From NCBI GenBank assembly GCA_041671425.1, contig JBAZBO010000021.1, positions 1 to 12,562 on the forward strand: a stretch of 12,562 nucleotides of DNA. Direction: 5' to 3'. Within the stretch, counting starts at the first letter, position 1. Each line of letters starts with the position of its first letter. The translations under genes and the position numbers were made by a program. Source of the stretch: JBAZBO01 sp041671425. Its GTDB lineage: Bacteria; Patescibacteriota; WWE3; UBA101185; UBA10185. The notes under the pieces were generated by a model. That model saw only the letters and a program-made list of their open reading frames with translations. It did no database searches and had not been told where the DNA came from. This document shows, piece by piece, positions 5,693 to 12,299 of the stretch.

Positions 5693-5701
5693 ATAGTAGC
5701 A
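5693..5701 (-). promoter_or_regulatory. candidate extended -10 of the DUF3160 operon
   Basis: Read on the minus strand, TGCTACTAT fits TGnTATAAT with one mismatch in the hexamer. Transcription would begin near 5686, about nine bases before the ATG. It lies within a short inverted repeat (CTACT/AGTAG, 5684-5699) that could be an operator or chance. Confidence 0.5.
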
Positions 5702-5734
5702 CATCTAAATCAAAGGTGTGTAAACAGCTACAAG

Positions 5735-5743
5735 TGATATAAT
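5735..5743 (+). promoter_or_regulatory. candidate extended -10 of galU, leaderless
   Basis: TGATATAAT is a perfect extended -10 (TGnTATAAT). The ATG of galU lies eight bases after the hexamer, so the A of the ATG, or a base just before it, would be the transcript start. No Shine-Dalgarno-like sequence lies before the ATG. No convincing -35 is seen, as is usual for extended -10 promoters. Confidence 0.65.
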
Positions 5744-5751
5744 TTAACCCT

Positions 5752-6651
5752 ATGAACATTAACAAATCTCACAAAAAAGTAACAAAGGCGGTTATAGCTG
5801 CTGCAGGATTTGGTACAAGATTCCTTCCAGCGACAAAAAATCAGCCGAAAGAAATGCTTCCTATAATTGATAAGCCTATCATCCACTACCTGGTAGAAGA
5901 AGCCGTGGCCTCTGGTATCGAAGATATCATCCTGGTCACCCGAGCAGGCCACCATATAATGGAAGATTACTTTGACAACCGATATGAGCTGGAAACTGCA
6001 TTGGAGGAGGCAGGAAAGTTGGAGAGTTTGGAGATGGTCCGTAATATCCCGCAGATGGCAAACTTTGTATACGTAAGACAGAAAGGGCATCTTCCATATG
6101 GAAATGCTACCCCTCTTCTTGCCGCCAAATCACTAATAGATGATGACGAGGCTTTCGTATACATGTTTGGAGATGATCTGACGATCTCCGAAAAGCCTGT
6201 CACTCAACAATTGATAGATGTATACCACGAACAAAATGCTTCTGCAGTCTTAGCCGTACAGGAAGTTCCCGACGAAGAGGTTGTAAGATACGGAACCGTA
6301 AAATATAAAACCAACTCTGCTTATCCTTACGAAATGGAAGCTGGTTATGAGAAGCTACCTGTAGGGCAAGCCCCCTCCAACATGGCTCAATTCGGAAGAT
6401 TCGTCTTTTCACATGATGTAATCGAAGAGGCAGAGCAATCCCCTACCGGAAAAGATGATGAATTATGGGTGATTGATATACTTAACAGTCTTGCTCAAAA
6501 AGGAAAGAAAGTCATTGCTCAACCAATAGAGGGTGAGTGGCTTACTACCGGGGATCCTTTGAGATACCTCAAGGCAACATTGAAGTTTGCAATGAGAAGG
6601 GAAGATATAGCTGAGGATCTCAGGACCTTTATTAAGCAGAACAACTTTTAG
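5752..6651 (+). CDS. galU: UTP--glucose-1-phosphate uridylyltransferase
   Basis: A 299-residue cytoplasmic enzyme, close to the usual length of bacterial GalU (about 300). It makes UDP-glucose from UTP and glucose-1-phosphate, the activated sugar for surface polysaccharides and glycolipids. The nucleotide-binding start AAAGFGTRFLPATK (17-29) with the following QPKEMLPIIDKPIIHYLVEEA is diagnostic. Also visible are FGDD (139-142, metal/nucleotide site), VRYGTVK, the AQFGRFVF segment and EGEWLTTGDPLRYLKA near the C-terminus. The start codon agrees with the family, in which the KAVIAAAG strand begins a few residues in. It diverges from the DUF3160 operon across about 74 bases. The Ig-like gene follows after 15 bases but seems to have its own promoter. 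Confidence 0.97.
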   Translation: MNINKSHKKVTKAVIAAAGFGTRFLPATKNQPKEMLPIIDKPIIHYLVEEAVASGIEDIILVTRAGHHIMEDYFDNRYELETALEEAGKLESLEMVRNIPQMANFVYVRQKGHLPYGNATPLLAAKSLIDDDEAFVYMFGDDLTISEKPVTQQLIDVYHEQNASAVLAVQEVPDEEVVRYGTVKYKTNSAYPYEMEAGYEKLPVGQAPSNMAQFGRFVFSHDVIEEAEQSPTGKDDELWVIDILNSLAQKGKKVIAQPIEGEWLTTGDPLRYLKATLKFAMRREDIAEDLRTFIKQNNF

Positions 6652-6660
6652 TGTTAATAT
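6652..6660 (+). promoter_or_regulatory. candidate extended -10 of the Ig-like gene, leaderless
   Basis: TGTTAATAT is a TGn-type extended -10. Its hexamer ends six bases before the GTG at 6667, so the predicted transcript starts at the G of the GTG. It occupies the short gap after galU, and there is no Shine-Dalgarno-like sequence, which argues against simple operon translation. Confidence 0.55.
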
Positions 6661-6666
6661 CTTCTT

Positions 6667-7389
6667 GTGGCATACAAAAGGTCAAGGGTATCTAAAACAC
6701 AGGAGAGGCTAACCAATAAGCTATATTTCTTGGTGTTCCTCATTGTAATAATCCTGGCAGGGTTGGTATTTGCACTCGCAAAATATGGGCCTGAAATCGG
6801 GTCCCTTTTTGGATTTGTATCAAAACACAGGAATGAAGGACCAAGTCAGTGGCTCTCCGTACAAGCACCTATATTTTCCTATATTCCAGAAGCGGTGAAA
6901 GAGAATAAAGTCACCCTTGAAGGCAATGCCCTTCCTACTACTTCAGTGAAACTATTCGTAAATGGACCGGAGGTATCAAGGGTGATAACCGACCTGGAAG
7001 GTAAGTTCATGTTCCCAGATGTTGAGTTGATAGACGGCAAGAACACAATATTTGCTAAGGCTGTAGGAGAAGGGAATGTAGAAAGCACAAAGTCAGAGAT
7101 CTTGTATATCACAGTGGATAAGGACAAGCCTAAAGTTGAGATAACCGACCCAGGGGTAAACGAAGTGGTCAGAAATCTCAACAAAACGGTACTAATTCAA
7201 GGTAAGGTCAACGAAAAAGCTGCAGTGACTATAAACGATAGATCCGCTAGATTAGGCGCAGATCTAACCTTCGAACTCCTCATAGGAGTAAGTGAAGGTG
7301 AAAACAAGATCGAGATTGTGGCAAAAGACCCAGCGGGTAATGAGACCAAACAGACCTATACCTTCCGGTACGAAAAAAGAGCAGAGTAG
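6667..7389 (+). CDS. membrane-anchored protein with two Ig-like domains
   Basis: A 240-residue protein beginning with GTG. A basic N-terminus is followed by one hydrophobic segment (about 19-38), giving an inside-to-outside signal anchor. Two tandem beta-sandwich domains follow, about residues 66-150 and 154-235. Both show the pattern of bacterial Ig-like or glucodextranase-B-like modules: VTLEGNALPTTSVKLFVNG then GKFMFPDVELIDGKNTIFAKA in the first, and VLIQGKVNEKAAVTIND then LLIGVSEGENKIEIVAKDPAGN in the second. Such modules usually serve adhesion, spacing or carbohydrate binding. No catalytic residues are seen. The 3' end overlaps the convergent ligase gene by 34 bp. GTG is preferred because the Lys/Arg-rich tail fits the topology and the -10 box spacing matches. 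Confidence 0.85.
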   Translation: MAYKRSRVSKTQERLTNKLYFLVFLIVIILAGLVFALAKYGPEIGSLFGFVSKHRNEGPSQWLSVQAPIFSYIPEAVKENKVTLEGNALPTTSVKLFVNGPEVSRVITDLEGKFMFPDVELIDGKNTIFAKAVGEGNVESTKSEILYITVDKDKPKVEITDPGVNEVVRNLNKTVLIQGKVNEKAAVTINDRSARLGADLTFELLIGVSEGENKIEIVAKDPAGNETKQTYTFRYEKRAE

Positions 7390-8528
7390 ACTCCCAACAA
7401 AAGCATCCATAAAAACATTATTTGTGGATAGAAAAGTGCGTTCACAAACTGTGTGTGCAAAAACAGGCCAACCAGTATCGAGGCGAAGAAGAAGTCCTTT
7501 CTTTTCATAGCTGAAAAGAGCGGCCAGAAATACCCAACCACAAAAGGAATGAAACCTATAACTCCAGTAGTAGCTAGAACCAACAAAAAGCTCGAATCAG
7601 AACCAGAACCGGAATGGGTCTCATATTCCCCTATTCCTACAAAACCCCTTTCTATCTGAGCATATCTGTAAGAGTTAAAGCCCACTCCGAACAGTGGGTT
7701 CTCACGCGCAATAGTCAGGACATTGCCCCAGGATATCAACCTGAAGGCCGCTGAATCTGCCGGATCCGTAATACCAGAGATGCGTGTCTGCACCCTAGGC
7801 ACGGCAAAGTAAGCCAGAAATGCCAACAGGGCAGAGAGCAGAAGAAGTTTTCTATACTTGACTGCTCCAAGAAGAAGAACAGCCGCAGCCAGAGCACCCC
7901 AAGTACTTCTGGAGAAGGTGAGAAATATTGCTAAAAGCAAAACAAGTAACTTCGGGGTAAACTTTTTCTCTAGCCAGAGTATCAAAAACATTGATGTGAA
8001 CAAGAAACCTCCGGTGAAATTAGGATCAAAAAACGCTGATGCTAGACGGTTCTTATGAGGATCCCACCCCAATTCCGAGTCTAGTGTAGTGAAATCCGGA
8101 AGAACAACTAACTGCACAAAACCAAGAACAGAAACCAGTAGGGCACCCACAAAAACAGCCTTTTTTAGAAACCTGGTATCAAATATCTTGGTTTCCATAA
8201 GGTTATGTACTACAATCCCTAACACTAAATAAGCAAAGAACCTGATCGGATACATAGCGGATACAAGGACTTCCGTTTCCGATAACCGAGCTGACCCAAC
8301 AAGTAAAGAGACAAAAGCAATAAATGCAAAAACCAGAAGAGGCAAAAAGAATTTGGAAATAACAAATCTCTTTTTCACTAGGAGTAGATAAAAGATAGAG
8401 ACCAAGTCAAACACGGCCACCAAAGGGTCAAAAGCATATATCTTTGCCTCACCTATTGAAACCAAAGATGAAATCTGCCCCAAACCAAACGAGCATATTA
8501 AAGCCAAGAATAGAGTCTTTAGGATCAT
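7356..8528 (-). CDS. O-antigen polymerase/ligase family membrane protein (Wzy_C)
   Basis: A 390-residue protein with about ten to twelve hydrophobic segments. The large central extracytoplasmic loop and motifs fit the Wzy/WaaL O-antigen ligase superfamily (PF04932): RLASAFFDPNFTGGF (161-175), FLTFSRSTWGALAA (202-215) with the conserved Arg207, NPLFGVGFNSYRYA (277-290) and THSGSGSDSSFLLVLATTGVIG (304-325) with His305. These proteins join or polymerise lipid-linked glycans on the outer face of the membrane; ligase and polymerase cannot be told apart by sequence alone. It is the last gene of an operon, and its ATG overlaps the flippase stop in an ATGA. Its 3' end overlaps the tail of the Ig-like gene by 34 bp, and no terminator is visible there. 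Confidence 0.9.
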   Translation of the reverse strand: MILKTLFLALICSFGLGQISSLVSIGEAKIYAFDPLVAVFDLVSIFYLLLVKKRFVISKFFLPLLVFAFIAFVSLLVGSARLSETEVLVSAMYPIRFFAYLVLGIVVHNLMETKIFDTRFLKKAVFVGALLVSVLGFVQLVVLPDFTTLDSELGWDPHKNRLASAFFDPNFTGGFLFTSMFLILWLEKKFTPKLLVLLLAIFLTFSRSTWGALAAAVLLLGAVKYRKLLLLSALLAFLAYFAVPRVQTRISGITDPADSAAFRLISWGNVLTIARENPLFGVGFNSYRYAQIERGFVGIGEYETHSGSGSDSSFLLVLATTGVIGFIPFVVGYFWPLFSAMKRKDFFFASILVGLFLHTQFVNALFYPQIMFLWMLLLGVYSALFSYRKV

Positions 8529-9802
8529 ACCTTAAGCAACTTATACCTTTGAACCTGCCATAAAAGCAAGATCAAGATTATGAGCTCGGAAAGTATAGTT
8601 ATGACTGAGGAGGCATAGAAAGAGTACTTTGGTATAAAGATCAGATTTGCTGTCAGATTAAAGGCCGCGCTTATCAGATAAATCACTGGAAGTATTTTCT
8701 GTTTACCATACGTTACCAAAAGCCAGGCAAAGGGCTGGGAAATATAGAACAATATCAATGCTGACATCAGGATCCTCAGAAGATCCACAGACTGCACAAA
8801 GTCTCTACCACCTAGAATCCTAATTATCATAGGAGCAAAGGCTTCTGCTACAAGTGTAAAAACCAGTGCTGAGACGATCAAACCCTTAATAGATGTCATA
8901 AAGGCACCCTTGAGATTCTCCTTACCCTGCAGCATCTTGGAGACAAATATTGGATAAACGGAATTCATAAAGAATGTAGGAACAACCAGGGAAACTTCAA
9001 AAACCTTATAGGGAAGTGAGTACACCGCCACGGCTTCTGTGTTGCTCAGATTAAAATGACCAGGCAGCTTCAGCAAAGAAAGCAGTATAGAGTCTGACTT
9101 AAAATTAACTTGGCTAAAGACAAACATAAGTCCAAGTGGCAGGCACTCGTAGAAAAGGTACTTAACAATGCTCTTATCAAGTCTTAGTGAGACAGGAACA
9201 TGTAATCTTTTAACAAGGGCAAGATTTACCAAGACAGCTACCGCACCTCCCAACACATAACTGAAGTTCACCCAGGCTATATCCATTTTCAGATAAGAAA
9301 GGGTAACTACTAGGACTAGTACAATAAATGACCCTATCACACTTCCTATAGACGAGAGGTCATATCTCAGGCGCGACTGGAAAACAATGTTCAACGTGGC
9401 ATGAACAGCCTGATTTAGTATCAAAAGAAGGCTTAAGGTTATACCAAACTTAAGAGCCTCATCGTAGGGAAAGAGCCTTAGTACTAGCCAAAGCACAAAC
9501 ATAAAGATTAGGGCCAAAATAAGCCGAATGGAGAGTACATTCGCAAGGAAACTCTGCTCTTTCGTTCTATCCTTTGATATCTCCCTTACAGCAACAGCGT
9601 TAAGCCCAAAATCCACAATTACGAAGAATAGGGCAGGAAAGCTCTGCATAAGGCTAAAGGCACCGTAGCCAGCCTTACCATAGCTCCTGGTAATGATCAT
9701 AGTGGCAATGACCGTTATACCCATACTTATGAACTTGGTAACAAATTGAAAAAGGGTGTTCAGCGCTGCTTTCTTCCTATTTTCAGATCTGAACATAATC
9801 AT
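8525..9802 (-). CDS. Wzx-like polysaccharide flippase (MVF/MOP superfamily)
   Basis: A 425-residue protein with about 12-14 hydrophobic segments. The N-terminal region (KAALNTLFQFVTKFISMGITV, then RSYGKAGYGAFSL and VDFGLNAVAVREIS, about residues 10-80) is typical of polysaccharide-biosynthesis flippases of the MOP superfamily (PF01943/PF13440). These carry undecaprenyl-linked glycans from the inner to the outer face of the membrane. Length agrees with the family. It overlaps both neighbours by ATGA: its ATG with the stop of the hydrolase-like gene, and its TGA with the ligase start, so all three are translationally coupled. With a ligase/polymerase next door, a Wzx/Wzy-type surface glycan route is likely. 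Lipid II or teichoic-type cargo cannot be excluded. Confidence 0.92.
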   Translation of the reverse strand: MIMFRSENRKKAALNTLFQFVTKFISMGITVIATMIITRSYGKAGYGAFSLMQSFPALFFVIVDFGLNAVAVREISKDRTKEQSFLANVLSIRLILALIFMFVLWLVLRLFPYDEALKFGITLSLLLILNQAVHATLNIVFQSRLRYDLSSIGSVIGSFIVLVLVVTLSYLKMDIAWVNFSYVLGGAVAVLVNLALVKRLHVPVSLRLDKSIVKYLFYECLPLGLMFVFSQVNFKSDSILLSLLKLPGHFNLSNTEAVAVYSLPYKVFEVSLVVPTFFMNSVYPIFVSKMLQGKENLKGAFMTSIKGLIVSALVFTLVAEAFAPMIIRILGGRDFVQSVDLLRILMSALILFYISQPFAWLLVTYGKQKILPVIYLISAAFNLTANLIFIPKYSFYASSVITILSELIILILLLWQVQRYKLLKV

Positions 9803-10980
9803 TCACAGCCTGCAGTGTTGGTCTCCTGCAAAATTAGACTTTCGGGGGTGCCTGATATTTTATCCATCTCTTTGATAGCCTCAAAGTGAAGATACGGAAC
9901 ATCATCTTTATTGATCCAGGAGAAATGATCGAACGGGGGCTCGTACCAGATTGTAAAAGGTATCACTGCCTGTACTCTGTCATCCTTAAGCCATACGTCC
10001 TCAAACGCTAACTCAAAATAATCTGCGATAGTTGAAACTGTAAGGAAACTTGCGTTATAGTCCTGCCCCTCAGCATGTGCCCATCCGGTCTCAGTTATAA
10101 AAACTGGCAGGTCCTTCTTCACATCCAGTGTGTCCTCAAGATACTCAAGCTCATCCTCATAGGCTCGGATACTCCACCTTCCCTTATCACTGGGGCTTCC
10201 AGCAAAATTGGGCTGAGGATATGGGTGTGATGCCCAACCATCTAGCTGCTCAAAGATGCCGGGAACCTCTTTATTCATGTAATACATATAGGTAAATGAT
10301 TCCATGTGGGTATTATCAGTGGGGGCACTCACATTGAAGGCACCGTTCATTATAAAGAAGTTCTCATTTTCATCCATGAAAGTATCTATGGTGTAGTCCA
10401 ATACTTTTGCGTAGCCCGCCGGATCCACTTCACCTCTCCAAAACTTAGCATCGTTTGTTTCGTTGTAAGCACTGATATATCTCTGCTTTACCGGCCACGC
10501 AAAACCACTCAGGAATTCGGCAGCCCTTTTTGTATCTTTCTTATAATTGTCAGGATCAACATCCCAAAGCTGAATTATTGGGATGAGGTGCTTGTTGTTC
10601 AGGCTTTCAAAAACACCCTGCCACTTTGCTCTGTCATAGTCACGAATATTGTAGGGAATCAAGACGTACCCCCAATCACCACCATTGGAATTTACCAGGT
10701 TCTGGGCCAGCTCAAAGAACTCTTTCTGCTCAGCGTAGATGTATATACCAAACTTGTTATTTTTTCTCTCATCCTCAGAAACCTCTTTATAAGTATAAAA
10801 TCCAACACTATTTTTGGTATCACAATCTTTAACAGGAACTGTTTCTTTGTTGCCAGTAAAGGGATTGGTATAAGAAGGCTTTACCTTCCTAAAAAATCCG
10901 AGGTACAAAACTCCAACTACTGCAATAACCATTATTGGCAAAACATAGATGTATTTCTTTTTACTTCTGAAAATCATCAC
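9799..10980 (-). CDS. membrane-anchored clan GH-A glycoside hydrolase-like protein
   Basis: A 393-residue protein. It starts GTG then ATG; either may be used, and I keep the GTG because the predicted transcript begins next to it. A hydrophobic segment (about 11-29) anchors it, and the rest should face outward. It reads like a (beta/alpha)8 clan GH-A hydrolase. Asn173-Glu174 in ISAYNETND fits the acid/base pair after strand 4. SHPYPQPN (251-258) fits a conserved His loop. Glu297 in PVFITETGWA fits the nucleophile on strand 7. GH39- and GH5-type enzymes share this arrangement; the exact family and substrate are not clear. Both catalytic Glu are present, so activity is plausible. It is the first gene of the operon with the flippase and ligase, suggesting a part in trimming or releasing the exported glycan. 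Confidence 0.85.
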   Translation of the reverse strand: MMIFRSKKKYIYVLPIMVIAVVGVLYLGFFRKVKPSYTNPFTGNKETVPVKDCDTKNSVGFYTYKEVSEDERKNNKFGIYIYAEQKEFFELAQNLVNSNGGDWGYVLIPYNIRDYDRAKWQGVFESLNNKHLIPIIQLWDVDPDNYKKDTKRAAEFLSGFAWPVKQRYISAYNETNDAKFWRGEVDPAGYAKVLDYTIDTFMDENENFFIMNGAFNVSAPTDNTHMESFTYMYYMNKEVPGIFEQLDGWASHPYPQPNFAGSPSDKGRWSIRAYEDELEYLEDTLDVKKDLPVFITETGWAHAEGQDYNASFLTVSTIADYFELAFEDVWLKDDRVQAVIPFTIWYEPPFDHFSWINKDDVPYLHFEAIKEMDKISGTPESLILQETNTAGCE

Positions 10981-10988
10981 TGAACTGT

Positions 10989-10994
10989 ATTTTA
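10989..10994 (-). promoter_or_regulatory. candidate -10 of the GH-A/flippase/ligase operon
   Basis: On the minus strand TAAAAT lies eight bases before the GTG at 10980. A start at the A opposite 10981 gives a one-base leader. No -35 is evident and no Shine-Dalgarno-like site lies between. It is divergent from the GH18 promoter within only 60 bases. Confidence 0.45.
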
Positions 10995-11028
10995 CAGGAT
11001 TTTTGTTATTCCTTTTTAGAAAATAAGT

Positions 11029-11034
11029 TACAAT
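11029..11034 (+). promoter_or_regulatory. candidate -10 of the GH18 gene, leaderless
   Basis: TACAAT ends six bases before the ATG at 11041, so transcription would start at the A of the ATG. There is no Shine-Dalgarno-like sequence in the U-rich bases before it. No clear -35 is seen at 16-18 bp. Confidence 0.5.
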
Positions 11035-11040
11035 GTCTTT

Positions 11041-12252
11041 ATGATCAGAAAGTCCATCCTTATCCTAGCCTCTGTGGTTGTAGTGGCAACCTTTCTGTTT
11101 TTCTTCATAAAAAAACCGGAAAGTGAGGGTGCGCTTATTTCCCCACTCGGAAAATCGTTCAGTATATTTGCTTTTGAGAAAAAGGAAGAAAGGCCAACAG
11201 CCATCATATACGGCTACCTTCCTTACTGGTCTCTTGATAAGGCAGAATTCTTTCAATACGATAAGCTAACTGATATTGCTTACTTTGGTCTTCATATCAA
11301 TGCTGATGGCAGCTTTTTGAAATCCACTGAGGAGGGGGAAACTGAACCGGGTTTGAATAATTGGCGAAATAGCGAAGCCCTTGATGAGGTGATCAAGCTT
11401 TCCAAAGAGCATGGAGTAAGATTTTCCTTGACCATAGTCTCCCACAATGATGAGATTTCAAGTGCCTTTCTTGACTGCAGGAAATGCTGGGATGAGCTAC
11501 TTAGAAACACCATATTGGAACTTAATACAAAGGGTTTGAAAGACGTAAACCTAAACTTCGAGTACGCAGAATTGGTAGAAGTAGAGTATGCAAAGAAATA
11601 TACAGAGTTTACTAAGTTCATGAACGAAGGACTGGATAGAAGATTTGGAAACTCTTATGTAGTGGTGGCCACATTTGCAGACTCCCTAGTAAAACCCAGG
11701 GTCACAGATATAGAATCCTTGTCACGAGTAGCAGATGCTTTGTTCATCATGGCATACGATTTCCACAGGCCAAGCTCTGACAACGCAGGACCAGTGGCAC
11801 CAATAAACGGCATCGGTGTACATGCCGAATACGATCTCACAACCATGCTCAAAGACTATCTGGCCGTCTCCCCTCCCAGCAAACTCATAATGGGTGTCCC
11901 CTACTACGGATACAATTGGGTAGTGGAAGAGCAAAAAGCATACGCTAAAAGGATACCTGGTGAAGATGAAATTGGCTTTTCGCAGTCACAGGCCTATTCA
12001 GATGTCATGAGAACAGTCCTAGATGTAAATCCCCAGGTAGCTTGGGATGAGCTGGGACAGGTTCCTTACTTCACATACACCAGCCCTGAAACAGGATCTA
12101 TAAGGGAAGTTTATTACGACGACAAAGAGTCCCTGGAACTCAAGTACAAGCTGGCAAAGTCATTCAACCTGGCAGGGATAGGAATGTGGGCCTTAGGGTA
12201 CGATGAGGGTTATGTAGAATTGTGGGATCTTCTTGGTCAGGAGTTCAAGTAG
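11041..12252 (+). CDS. membrane-anchored GH18-like protein with altered catalytic motif
   Basis: A 403-residue protein. A hydrophobic segment (about 5-23) anchors it and a spacer leads to a GH18 fold from about residue 53. The opening YGYLPYWSLD, the strand-3 segment RFSLTIVSHND, FIMAYDFH (235-242), LIMGVPYYGYNW and the closing GIGMWALGYDEG are typical of the GH18 branch that includes YaaH/SleL-type peptidoglycan glycosidases and chitinase-like proteins. The usual DxxDxDxE motif reads KDVNLNFE (167-174): the acid Glu174 is kept, but Lys167, Asn170 and Asn172 replace the three Asp. Asn at the middle place occurs in some relatives, but Asn two before the Glu is expected to weaken catalysis. It may be a glycan-binding pseudoenzyme or a slow hydrolase. 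It is divergent from the GH-A operon, with 60 bases between. Confidence 0.9.
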   Translation: MIRKSILILASVVVVATFLFFFIKKPESEGALISPLGKSFSIFAFEKKEERPTAIIYGYLPYWSLDKAEFFQYDKLTDIAYFGLHINADGSFLKSTEEGETEPGLNNWRNSEALDEVIKLSKEHGVRFSLTIVSHNDEISSAFLDCRKCWDELLRNTILELNTKGLKDVNLNFEYAELVEVEYAKKYTEFTKFMNEGLDRRFGNSYVVVATFADSLVKPRVTDIESLSRVADALFIMAYDFHRPSSDNAGPVAPINGIGVHAEYDLTTMLKDYLAVSPPSKLIMGVPYYGYNWVVEEQKAYAKRIPGEDEIGFSQSQAYSDVMRTVLDVNPQVAWDELGQVPYFTYTSPETGSIREVYYDDKESLELKYKLAKSFNLAGIGMWALGYDEGYVELWDLLGQEFK

Positions 12253-12256
12253 GGCT

Positions 12257-12291
12257 GGGGGATGAGGCTAGTGGTGAAAACAACATCCCCC
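12257..12291. other. hairpin between GH18 gene and the right-edge gene
   Basis: GGGGGATG (12257-12264) and CATCCCCC (12284-12291) form a perfect 8-bp stem around a 19-base loop. It lies between two convergent genes, where a bidirectional terminator would be expected, but neither strand has a U-tract after the stem. Rho-dependent or structural roles are possible. Confidence 0.5.
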
Positions 12292-12299
12292 TGAGACTG

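Noticed and set aside
10306..10983. Plus-strand open frame of 225 codons
   Set aside because: It lies wholly antisense to the GH-A-like gene, which has a signal anchor and both catalytic Glu motifs. Its protein has no recognisable domain and a composition typical of a reverse-strand frame.
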